64,000 nucleotides of DNA from Crambe crambe (lineage: Eukaryota > Porifera > Demospongiae > Poecilosclerida > Crambeidae): positions 434,001-498,000 of the forward strand of contig OZ004583.1 in the NCBI GenBank assembly GCA_963924555.1. The letters are read 5' to 3'. The position numbers and the translations under genes are program-made. The notes under the pieces are model-generated. The model searched no databases. It was not told the DNA's origin and was given only the letters and a program-made list of their open reading frames with translations. This document shows positions 25,157 through 34,595 of this stretch, one piece after another; within the stretch, counting starts at the first letter, position 1; the number at the start of each line of letters is the position of its first letter.

Positions 25157-25260
25157 AACCAAAATTTACATAATGAGAATTGCAGCTTCTTTGTGTGAGA
25201 GGCCACCAGCTATTGTTCTGAACAATAGTTAATAAGCCAATAAGCCCCCCTCAACCAACC
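25157..25260. repeat. Direct repeat, copy 2
   Basis: Second copy of the 24594-24672 sequence, including the trailing CCCCTCAACCAACCTGCA block. The two copies are separated by about 480 bp. Confidence 0.85.
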
Positions 25261-26020
25261 TGCATAGCTTCCTTTTAGTAGCCCAACTAGGCTTAGGTAG
25301 ATTATGCCAGCATTGAGACATCCTGGAATCAAGCATAATGCCAGAATAATGGGGCATATTTTGAGCATAATGAGAATAATTGGAGCTTCTGTAAGCCTGA
25401 AAACAAAGACTTCTGTCACTCTCTACTGCCTGAGGTGGTTTCTTACTACACTGTGACAGTGTCTAGCTATATCAATACCTAAGACCTGAATCATTATTAT
25501 GGGCAACTACATGCAGCTGTTAGTTTATGGCAATGGCTAAGCTACTTCTAGCTCTGCTACTGGTGGACTGGGGAAGCATAATCATTAGCTTATTTAATAA
25601 TAATAGTGGGAATAATTGGTGTATTTTAGGGAATAATAGGTAGCATTTTGGAGCATTGTGGAATAGAATAACTGGAGAAATCTTGAGCATAATCTACCTA
25701 AGCCTAAGCCCAACTCTAAAGCCACAATTATGGTGTTTTGCATTTTGCAAGACTATTACTGTAGGGGGGAGGAGGGTACTTGAAGTTTGGGTGGCATGGT
25801 CCAGGCCTATTGTTCTAGCTACCATTACTCTGCTACTGTTTCCAAATAAGGGTTTTCAGTCTTCAAGCTCTGTTGAAATATTCTGCAAAACCCTATAAAA
25901 CTTATAATATTGTAGTAGGATGCCCAAAAAAACAAAAAAAAAACAAAAAAAAACAAAAAAAAACTGTATTAACTCTCCTCCATGTTATCTATTTAGCTAG
26001 CTAAGTGTGTCCCATACATT
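25261..26020. other. Intergenic A/T-rich sequence
   Basis: No gene recognised. It contains scattered GCATAAT / AGAATAAT phrases reminiscent of 51.4-52.05 kb and an (AAAAAAAC)n run at 25925-25965. Confidence 0.6.
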
Positions 26021-26023
26021 ACG

Positions 26024-27960
26024 TTATACTTGTCACAGCCTGCGGTTTGTCTTCTCTGCTGCCCCCAAGTGCTTTGGTAAGTTATTCAGCTAGCGAAAAA
26101 TGAAGAGTCATTAACCGTACCTGACACTGCTCATAAGCATTGCCACTGTCCTCTACAGCCTGCTCCTTCTGTTACTGCCATTGCTTTGGTAAGTTTGTCA
26201 GTTATACAGTGTCGTGTGAGTCATCATGAATTACTTGTCACAGCCTGTTCCTGCTGTTACTTGGTTCTTGGTCGTCTTCTCTGCTGCAGCCTCCATTTGC
26301 TTCAGTAAGTTATTCAGCTAGCCTAGCGAAAAATGAAGTGTGATTTCGTCACTAATTGTACCTACACAGTCTGTATCTGCTGCAACTGCTCTGTGGCCAT
26401 CTCCACGTAAATCTGTTTAGCGAGTCCTTCCGTTATAAATCTGTTTAGTGATCCATTACATTATACTTGTCACAGCCTGCGGTTTGTCTTCTCTGCTGCC
26501 CCAAGTGCTTTGGTAAGTTATTCAGCTAGCGAAAAATGAAGCGCGAGTTTGTCATTAACCATACCTGACACTGCTGCTCTACAGCCTGCTCGTTCTGTTA
26601 CTGTCATCTTCTCCCGCTGCATCCATTGCTTTGGTAAGTTTGTAAAGATAAAGTGTCGTGTGAGTCATCGTGTCACACTTGTCACAGCCTGTTCTTGGTC
26701 GTCTTCTCTGCTGCAGCCTCCATTTGCTTCAGTAAGTTATTCAGCTAGCCTAGCGAAAAATGAAGTGTGATTTCATCACTAATTGTACCTACACAGTCTG
26801 TATCTGCTGCAACTGCTCTGTGGCCATCTCCACGTAAATCTGTTTAGCGAGTCCTTCCGTTATAAATCTATTTAGTGATCCATTACATTATACTTGTCAC
26901 AGCCTGCGGTTTGTCTTCTCTGCTGCCCCAAGTGCTTTGGTAAGTTATTCAGCTAGCGAAAAATGAAGCACGAGTTTGTCATTAACCATACCTGACACTG
27001 CTGCTCTACAGCCTGCTCGTTCTGTTACTGTCATCTTCTCCCGCTGCATCCATTGCTTTGGTAAGTTTGTAAAGATAAAGTGTCGTGTGAGTCATCATGT
27101 CACACTTGTCACAGCCTGTTCCTGGTTCTTGGTCGTCTTCTCTGCTGCAGCCTCCATTTGCTTCAGTAAGTTATTCAGCTAGCCTAGCGAAAAATGAAGT
27201 GTGATTTCGTCACTAATTGTACCTACACAGTCTGTATCTGCTGCAACTGCTCTGCGGCCATCTCCACGTAAATCTGTTTAGCGAGTCCTTCCGTTATAAA
27301 TCTATTTAGTGATCCATTACATTATACTTGTCACAGCCTGCGGTTTGTCTTCTCTGCTGCCCCAAGTGCTTTGGTAAGTTATTCAGCTAGCGAAAAATGA
27401 AGCGAGATTTCGTCATTAACTGTACTTGATATAGTCTCTGCCTTTGGCTCTGTGGCCGTCTCCACGTAAATCTGTCATTACTTTATAAATCTAGTGAGTC
27501 ATTACATTATACTTGTCACAGCCTGCGGTCGTCTTTTCTGCTGCCCCAAGTGCTTTGGTAAGTTATTCAGCTAGCGAAAAATGAAGCGAGATTTCGTCAT
27601 TAACTGTACTTGATATAGTCTCTGCCTTTGGCTCTGTGGCCGTCTCCACGTAAATCTGTCATTACTTTATAAATCTAGTGAGTCATTACATTATACTTGT
27701 CACAGCCTGCGGTCGTCTTTTCTGCTGCCCCAAGTGCTTTGGTAAGTTATTCAGCTAGCGAAAAATGAAGCGAGATTTCGTCATTAACTGTACTTGATAT
27801 AGTCTCTGCCTTTGGCTCTGTGGCCGTCTCCACGTAAATCTGTCATTACTTTATAAATCTAGTGAGTCATTACATTATACTTGTCACAGCCTGCGGTCGT
27901 CTTTTCTGCTGCCCCAAGTGCTTTGGTAAGTTATTCAGCTAGCGAAAAATGAAGCGTGAT
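26024..27960 (+). repeat. Tandem array of short splice-site-framed cassettes
   Basis: Anchor sequence TTATACTTGTCACAG recurs at 26024, 26461, 26888, 27322, 27507, 27691 and 27875. Larger units are 427-437 bp; the last ones are 184-185 bp. Each anchor ends in a 3' splice-site-like CAG, followed by a 36-38 nt block beginning CCTGCGGT and ending TGCTTTG, then GTAAGTTATTC. Further block types sit between: CCTGCTC... (26159-26188, 26585-26633, 27012-27060) and CCTGTTC... (26243-26304, 26688-26731, 27115-27165). All are bounded by CAG and GTAAGT. The last three 36-nt blocks (27522-27557, 27706-27741, 27890-27925) are phase 1 to phase 1 and would read ACGRLFCCPKCF. Confidence 0.8.
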
Positions 27961-27979
27961 CATGTTATGCCTGACATAG

Positions 27980-28514
27980 CCTGCTATATGGAGAGAACCA
28001 AAAGAGCTAGGTAACAAAGTCGATTATCATTAAGTAAGCAGTAAAGGATCACTCCGGAGGTAGAGGTTCTCATTGAGGGGCTGCTGTCTGGCAGCACGCC
28101 AAAACTCCTCATTGAGAGCGACCCTGTGAAGGGTCACATGGTTGTGGCTGGCGAAGATATCGTGGAAGGGGAATATGTGTGTGAATACACACCCCACAGA
28201 ACGTACGGAAGGTAACGCAATGCACACAAGTATGGTCACTTAAACTAACGTATTTCAATGTGAATAGAAATGAGATGGAGAAATACGAGAGCGAGTACAC
28301 TGCGAATGGTGAGGGGTGCTTCATTTTTGAAGTGCAGAAGCCTGGGGGTGGTTGGGTTTGCATTGACGCCACCAGGGCGTACGGAACCATTGGCAGGTTA
28401 GTTAACCATTCGCCAAACCCCAACGTGAAGGGGAGGGTGGCGGTGGTGGAAGGAAAACTGAGGATGGGATTCCTCGCAATGAAAGACTTGGAGAGGAGAC
28501 GAGGTCCTCGTTGA
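27980..28514 (+). pseudogene. SET-domain (KMT5A-like) gene with terminal frameshift
   Basis: Candidate exons are 27980-28010, 28047-28211 and 28268-28514, joined in phase. The product contains VVAGEDIVEGEYVCEY, then VCIDATRAYGTIGRLVNHSP with the NHSxNPN S-adenosylmethionine-binding motif. This is the SET fold, closest in pattern to lysine methyltransferase KMT5A. At about 28485-28495 one extra base shifts the frame: the expected GDEVLVDYEGH is encoded in the next frame while the open frame ends in RRRGPR. Either the gene is dead or the base is a sequence error. Upstream exons may be drawn from the cassette array. Confidence 0.7.
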
Positions 28515-28519
28515 TTATG

Positions 28520-28700
28520 AAGGTCACAGGTGTTCACGAAGTTAGTATGCACTGAGTTAACTAATGTGTGATCTTGAAAATGAAAGCCAAAGTGCTCCAA
28601 AGTGACACATGCAAGGTCACAGGTGTAATTGTTAAGGAAGTCTCAGTTAGTATGCACTGAGTTATCTAATGTGTGATCTTGAAAGTGCAAGCCAAAATGG
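28520..28700. repeat. Imperfect tandem duplication, unit about 105 bp
   Basis: AGTTAGTATGCACTGAGTTA followed by CTAATGTGTGATCTTGAAA occurs twice (about 28540 and 28647). Both are preceded by GGTCACAGGTGT. It lies just after the SET frame. Confidence 0.85.
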
Positions 28701-28751
28701 ATGTGTCATGTAGCTATACATAGACTGTTTCTTTCTTGACCATAGCCTTAG

Positions 28752-28946
28752 TTGATGATGCCTGTAGATCTAGTAACCACATTAGTTAAGTTAGCTCATA
28801 TTATGTTCCTAGAGCAGAAACACAAGAAAAATAGATGCAGCCCTGTGTCCGGACTTAATAACCTAATGATTTTGCATGTGCGTAAAGATCACACTGATTT
28901 ATTGAATGAAATTGATGTGGCTAATGAATTTGTGGGTGAAGACTAG
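28752..28946 (+). mobile_element. hAT-type transposase C-terminal remnant
   Basis: The short frame ends GLNNLMILHVRKDHTD followed by IDVANEFVG, a phrase typical of the C-terminal dimerisation region of hAT / zinc-finger MYM-like transposases. Nothing upstream encodes a catalytic region, so this is only the 3' end of an element. It abuts the start of kinase unit 1 exactly where its kelch exon should be. Confidence 0.5.
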
Positions 28947-30655
28947 CTGGAGAGGGAATTCAAGCTTTAGTAGTCCCTATAAGAATAAATTGATGCAGTG
29001 ATGCTGAACCAGCAGGGCTTAGCTACATAATCTCACTAACCTGCCCTGCCCTCTCCTTTACCAATTCCTGGGATTTCGTCAATTCCTCCATTAATCTGCT
29101 GTTCTCAGCTTTTTTACTTTGCAGCTCCTCCCTCAGTCTGGCTTCCCTACCTTCCATTTCTACACACAAAGAATCCTATAGATGAAGTGCCATTAAGCTA
29201 TCTTTATTAGGTTCAAACATAGCTATATAATTACCATTTCTCCATCTTTCTGTCGGAGCTGTCCTTCCTTCGCCTCTATATCTTGTTGCTTCTGATGGAG
29301 CTGCCTTACATGGTTTTCTATATCCAATTGTAATTGTTCTTGTCTCTCTCGACTTATCTAGGATGTTACATCATATAGGTCTACACAGTCACTTGTTAAT
29401 CATGTCAGCTTGAAGCTTGAAACTTACTTCCAGTTCTCCAGCCAGTTGATCTGCCCTTTCTTGTGCTGCTTCAAATCTTTCCTGCAGGGAAAAAGTTCAT
29501 TAATCGAATAATAACAATGAAGTCTAATACCTCCACTTCTCTCAGTTCCTCTATCCTCCTGTCTTTCATCTTTATCTCCTTGGCCAACAACACTCTGCCA
29601 ATATCAAGCTTCACCAGATTCCCACCATACACTCCTTCCACCTCCACCTTCAGTCTCTGCAGTTGATTCAGAACCTCATCAGTGGCTGGTCTTTCTTCTG
29701 GGGCATTGTGCAGATATTGCTTGATCAGCTGGACTAGGGAAGGGTGAAGACAGCTAGTCCGTTCCTCCAGCAGCTTAATGTACTCCCCACGACGTTCCAC
29801 TTCTGAACGACCTAGCATACGTCCAGGGTTATCAGGATCAGGGAATGTGTGTGCTAACAGGCTCCCGGGAAACACCTGAAAGGTCAATAGGTCATTGTCA
29901 TCTCACAATACACCTGAATAATAGTGTATAAGGAGAGATGTCCAAAGGAAAAAATGTCGAGGGATGGTCCATAGCGGTGAGTCTCATCCATAGCCTCTGG
30001 AGGCATGTAAACTTGCGTCCCTGGCAAGCGTGAGAGGGTCCTGGCCAGTTGACCAGGCCTCATGTCAATGATGCGCGAGTTGCCCATGTCAGAGATCTTT
30101 GCAACTAGGGAGGAAGTCAGGAGGATATTGTTGGTAGTCAGGTCCCTGTGGATGACTGGAGGTCGGTTCTTGTAGAGATAGACCAGTCCACTTGCTACGT
30201 CTTCAAGGACTGAGGCCTGGCATGTGTTCCAACAGATCATCAAGGCTGGTTTCCAATCGTTCCATCACAAGAAGAGGGAGCTGAGCCCCAGGGAGAAAAC
30301 AAAGACCAAGAAATTGAGTGATGTTGGGGTGACGGAGGCTGGACATCAACTGGCACTCCTGCTCATACTTGCGAATGATGTCAGGCACTCCAACATTGTC
30401 AGCCTCCAGGAGAATCTCATGGAGCTTCTTGCCAGCACACACAAGATGTCTGTATTTCACCTGTGGATTGATATTACAATAAAAGGCTGGAGGGAGCAGT
30501 CGGACAGGAATTAATGGACTGACCTCCTCCACTGAGCCATAAGAGCCTGTTCCCAGGACCTTTCCAGTTGGAGTAACGTCAGTCAGCATAAACTGCTGTA
30601 AGTGGCAGTTGTTCCTGAAGGCTTGAGATACATCACGTCCTCCAAAGAGAGCCAT
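28944..30655 (-). pseudogene. Kinase / coiled-coil copy 1, kelch part lost
   Basis: Start ATG at 30655 gives MALFGGRDVSQAFRNN; the glycine loop GTGSYG, HRDLTTNN, DMG and PPEAM are all recognisable. A 20-nt deletion, relative to copies 2-4, after HMPGL (about 30215) shifts the frame and puts a stop immediately after. Downstream exons (29528-29880, then coiled coil 29460-29090) remain readable. The kelch exon begins (about 28982) but is replaced at 28944 by hAT-like sequence. Best read as a decayed copy of the intact genes at 34.6-37.5 and 45.2-48.2 kb. Confidence 0.85.
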
Positions 30656-31015
30656 TGCACATAGCTACATGCAGTAGTAAGTGGCTCAAGTTATTGACAG
30701 AGTGGACAGAAGCACCAAAACTTGATAGAAGTTTTTGCCGGCATTTTCTATCATAAAGTGAAAGCAAAAGCATGCAAAACATTCTTTGATGGGCTAGCTA
30801 CAAGGGTTTCTTTGTAAGAAGAGTAATTGTCAGATTTTGCAATGGCATCTAATTAACTAGTACAGTATGCATGCACATTTCAGGTGATCATATTAAACAT
30901 CTGGCTATCCATTCAGGACTTCACATGGTCATTCTTGCAGGATGAAAAGTCATCATAGCTAAATGAGTATCTGTAGGTGATTGATATAATATGACACTAG
31001 TCCAGTAGTCAAATT
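30656..31015. other. Spacer between kinase copy 1 and a foldback element
   Basis: No gene recognised. In other units the kinase start and ZCRB1 start are about 85-110 bp apart; here the interval has grown to 1.7 kb by insertion. Confidence 0.6.
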
Positions 31016-32140
31016 GTGAACCTAGAAATGTCCATTCCAATTTTTTTTTTTCCCCCTGATTTGTATTTGTATGGGGTCCTAGAACAAATTCAGCTTGGTT
31101 GCCCGGGGCAACCTTGGGCAACTCCTGGAAATTTCGTGGTTGTGTGATGCTAATGCTTAAATTTTGCTCTACATCCTTTCGTCATAGAATGAAGTAAAAT
31201 GACTGTTTTTGGGTGTGTGACATTATTTTTGGGATTGCATGCAAAGCTAAGGTTTTACAAGGTAAATGTGCTTTGTGACAACGGAAAATATACGAAATAT
31301 TATTCTGCTGTGAATTCTGTCTCAGTATCATATTCTCAGAGTTTTCTTCAGCCTTTAACTCCACAACAGTTATAACCCACTGAGAGCAAGCTTGCACACT
31401 AAGTAGCTGCAAACACTTCGTCCCAAGTTCAGTACAAGTTGCATTGGTGTCTAGTACTGTTCCATTCCATGGACCTTATACTGCAATGCTGCTCTGTGTA
31501 GCTACCCAGTAAACTAGTCGGACAAACACATCTGCAGTCATCACTGACCATGCGAATTACATCTTTCCCATAATTTGCAGCCTGAATGACATAGGACACC
31601 ATGGTAATTATCAGCTTAAAATCCACCATCATCCCCTTGTTTCCACCGTAACATTCTCTCCCAGACAGAAGGTCTGCTTGTTCTTATGGTCTGAGAATAT
31701 GATACTGAGACAGAATTCACAGCAGAATAACACTTCAATGGTATTAGTATATTTTTCGCTATCACAAAGCACATTTACCTTATAAAATCTTAGCTTTGCA
31801 TGCAATCCCAAAAATAATGTCAGAAATGGACTTTACACACCAAAAAATCCTATAAAAAGTCGATTTTACCTTATTCTATGATAAATGGCTGCAGAGCAAA
31901 ATTTAAGCATTAGCATCACACAACCACGAAATTTCCAGGAGTTGCCTTGTCTCGCGAGCCAGCCCACTTATTTTTTTCGCGGGCACCGCCCTGCGAAAAA
32001 AATAAGTGGGCTGGCCTTGCGAGACTAGGAGTTGCCCAAGGTTGCTACCCGGGCAACCAAGTTGAATTTGTTCTAGGACCCCATACGAATACATATCAGA
32101 AAAAAAATTTTTCATTGGAATGGACATTTCTAGGTTGAAG
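31016..32140. mobile_element. Foldback element with long inverted arms
   Basis: The left arm, about 31018-31340 (AACCTAGAAATGTCCATTCC ... CAGTATCATATTCTCAGAG), is inverted relative to the right arm, about 31690-32137 (TCTGAGAATATGATACTGAG ... GGACATTTCTAGGTT). Roughly 350 bp lies between. No transposase frame is visible. The right arm is longer because it contains an 80-bp palindromic insertion. It interrupts the shared promoter of unit 1. Confidence 0.75.
31947..32026. mobile_element. 80-bp palindromic MITE nested in the foldback arm
   Basis: The insertion is nearly a perfect palindrome (CAGCCCACTTATTTTTTTCG against CGAAAAAAATAAGTGGGCTG). It is flanked by the 10-bp direct repeat AGGAGTTGCC (31937-31946 and 32027-32036). 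The opposite foldback arm has this sequence once (as GGCAACTCCT), giving a built-in empty site. Confidence 0.85.
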
Positions 32141-32278
32141 TATTAGCCCTATGAAGTGTCTCCTGGACTTCACTCTATTGAGGACAATACAATATCTTTA
32201 CACACAAAGGTCAGAGGTCACAAATAGAATTCCTGAATACAAAATTGGTAAAGGGTCACCAGTATGGTGCGAGATATA

Positions 32279-32286
32279 TCACGTGA
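32279..32286. promoter_or_regulatory. TCACGTGA palindrome, unit 1 promoter
   Basis: Perfect 8-bp E-box-like palindrome upstream of the ZCRB1 copy a start. It is followed, as in other units, by a degenerate CGACCTTTTCCATTTT block. Confidence 0.5.
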
Positions 32287-32334
32287 CCGACTTAACGACC
32301 TTTTCCATTTTTTATACAATCTCATAGGGTTGGA

Positions 32335-33040
32335 ATGAGTGGAGGACTAGCAAGAGTACACGAAACCTTCCGTATGAACTCACTAACAATGACAACTCAG
32401 GTGAGAATTCATCATCAGTGACCATAATAAATTACACTCTTGCTGGGCAGATTTTTGAGAAGTGTGGTAAAATTGATAAGGTGACCATCTTGAAGGACAA
32501 GATAACCAGAGAGGGTAAAGGTGTGGCATTTATCCTCTTTGTTGATTGAGCATCAGTCGACAGAGCCATTCAGGCCCTGAACCGCAAGGAATCATTCGGT
32601 CGTACTCTGAAGGTGAGCATCGCGTCTGATAATGGACGAGCCCCTGAGTTTATTAGACGTAAAGTCTACAAGGACAAGTCGAGGTGCTATGAGTGCAGGG
32701 AGACGGGTCACCTCAGCTACAATTGTCCCAAGAATGCTCTTGGAGACAGAGAAGTGGCCACAAAGAAGCCAAAGAAGAGGAGGAACCAGGAAGGGAGAGG
32801 AGGAGGAGGAGGGAGACGAGAGGTTGGGATGAAGAGGAAGAGGACTATACCTTGGGGGATGCCATACGGTCAGTAAGTAGTATAATCCCCTCACCTTCTG
32901 TTTCTGTGCGAGGTCTTTATGTTTCTGATTGATGCAGAATGTGTCAAGAGATGAGAGAACATGAGACAATTGTGGGAGAGCCTTCCTACTCAGACTCCAC
33001 CCACCCAATCTCCATAGCTGCATCCAGGAAGAGACTTTAG
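32335..33040 (+). pseudogene. ZCRB1-like copy a, decayed
   Basis: The start region lacks parts of exon 1 found in the intact copy (the ALAPSK and YVGN segments are disrupted). Exon 2 has TTGATTGAGCA, a stop in place of an Arg codon. The zinc knuckle reads [14 protein letters not shown]. The C-terminal exon does not preserve the [10 protein letters not shown] end. Same gene structure as the intact copy at 48.2-49.1 kb. Confidence 0.85.
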
Positions 33041-34100
33041 AAGTTGCAACAGCAGGATGGTCATCAGTGATTATATAATACTGTAGCTAGGTTATAGATA
33101 CTGCACATAGTAGAGTGATATTATTCAAACAAATTCTTAAAATTATGTTAAAAAGGACAGATATTCAAGAATTTATAAAAATGTTATTCTAAGAGATTTG
33201 CAAGAATAATGCTCCAGGTGAATGGGCAGATGTCCAACAGCAGACCACCACAGTCTTGTGTTCAATAGGAAACAGCAATATCATCATCAGGTGCACTTTC
33301 AGAAGGTGTTTGAAAATCTTCTATCAAATAAAAGTTGCTGTACCACACACATACATTGATGAACAAGTACATTCATCATATAATCTTTTGAACAGCTTGA
33401 GATTGTTGGTGCATGTGGTTAATACCTGCTGATGTTCATCGGGTAAAGTTGTAGTGCACAGATGATCAGTCGTAGATGGAAGAGTGCTTATGAATTTGTG
33501 CATTATATGCCAACAAGATCACCACATTCTCCAAGCACACTGACCTGTGTACTACAATAATACACACAGTCTAAGTGCATCATTCAATAACTCTCTGAAA
33601 TAATCTAACACAAAATGGAGGACCTCAATTTTGGAAAAGGTCTAAGCAAAAACAACAAATTATATTTTTGCTACTAGTCACCTTGTGTATTGTCCACAGT
33701 TTCACACTAAAATGACCTGAATCAAGGCTCATGAGAAGCTCCAGCAGCCCAAACTTAGCTGCAGCCTTGGGAGGGTTGCCTGGTTACATCTCGCGGTTTC
33801 TTAGTTACACATGCATTAACAAGCGCTGCAATGATTGTCCTGAGAAATATCCGTATACCATCCGTATTCGCGGGCGTTTCATATCCACGGAGCTCTCTAT
33901 TATCTATGATTTAATATAAAAAATTGTACGCCGATGATGCGGGCGGGCTTGAGAAACTGTAATAATAAAGTTTGTGTGCTCAAAATCTGCAAACACATAC
34001 ACATAGTTGGTCATGTATAACTGTGAAAGCACCTCTTCACGTGCATGATGTACAGTGATCTTAAGTAACAATGTAAAACTTGAAACTGGTCTACCTTAAA
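33041..34100. other. Intergenic, no gene recognised
   Basis: A/T-rich sequence with no reading frame longer than about 62 codons and no repeat shared with the array units. It is unique to this position between unit 1 and the mini-unit. Confidence 0.6.
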
Positions 34101-34103
34101 CTA

Positions 34104-34500
34104 GCTAGTTAGCACTTTTTGGTGTCGTGTAGGATCCACCAGCCACCACTATTTTCTCCAGGCAAAGCCATGTCGTAGAGATGGTAAGTCTCCTACTTTC
34201 ACCTACTCCCCAGTCTCAGGTCAGTAGTGGTGGATTGCAGTTGTAACTTTCACATTTATGCACCCTCCTAGTGCAAGCAGAGACCCACCAATGGAGAATG
34301 GAGTGGAGTGGTGTCCTAGTGCAGATATCATCTTCCATATCTGACTTTCTTTCTCTTTGGAGTCGACCTGAGAAATGAGAGCTGGCAGGGACACACTGTA
34401 CACGATGAAAATGCAAATGATTAGTGGCAGACAAAGATGGAGGAACAATTCTGCTACAGCTACATCTCCACATCCAGAGCACACCCACCGATCATGATTT
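34104..34500 (-). pseudogene. Mini-unit A: kelch 3' fragment joined to a ZCRB1 3' fragment
   Basis: 34104-34400 matches the last part of the kelch exon (minus strand), including the GGSLLALGG region and GDLPSPRYD-like sequence. At about 34405 it switches to the 3' end of ZCRB1 (GATGAAAATGCAAATGATTAGTGGCAGAC...; compare 38401). The kinase, coiled coil and promoter between them are deleted. Confidence 0.8.
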
Positions 34501-34595
34501 TAACCTGAACTTTGAGATACGCAGACCCTTGTAAGAAAATGTAATCTCAAGAAATCATACAAAACTGACAGTTTACATAATCCTGTAATAGTATT

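Noticed and set aside
29463-29666. Small + strand frame starting MLLQIFPAGKKFINRI
   Set aside because: It lies antisense over the kinase copy 1 exon with no independent support.
30224-30514. Plus-strand frames through the kinase exons (also at 37076, 42577, 47706)
   Set aside because: They are antisense shadows of the kinase coding strand, conserved only because the kinase is.
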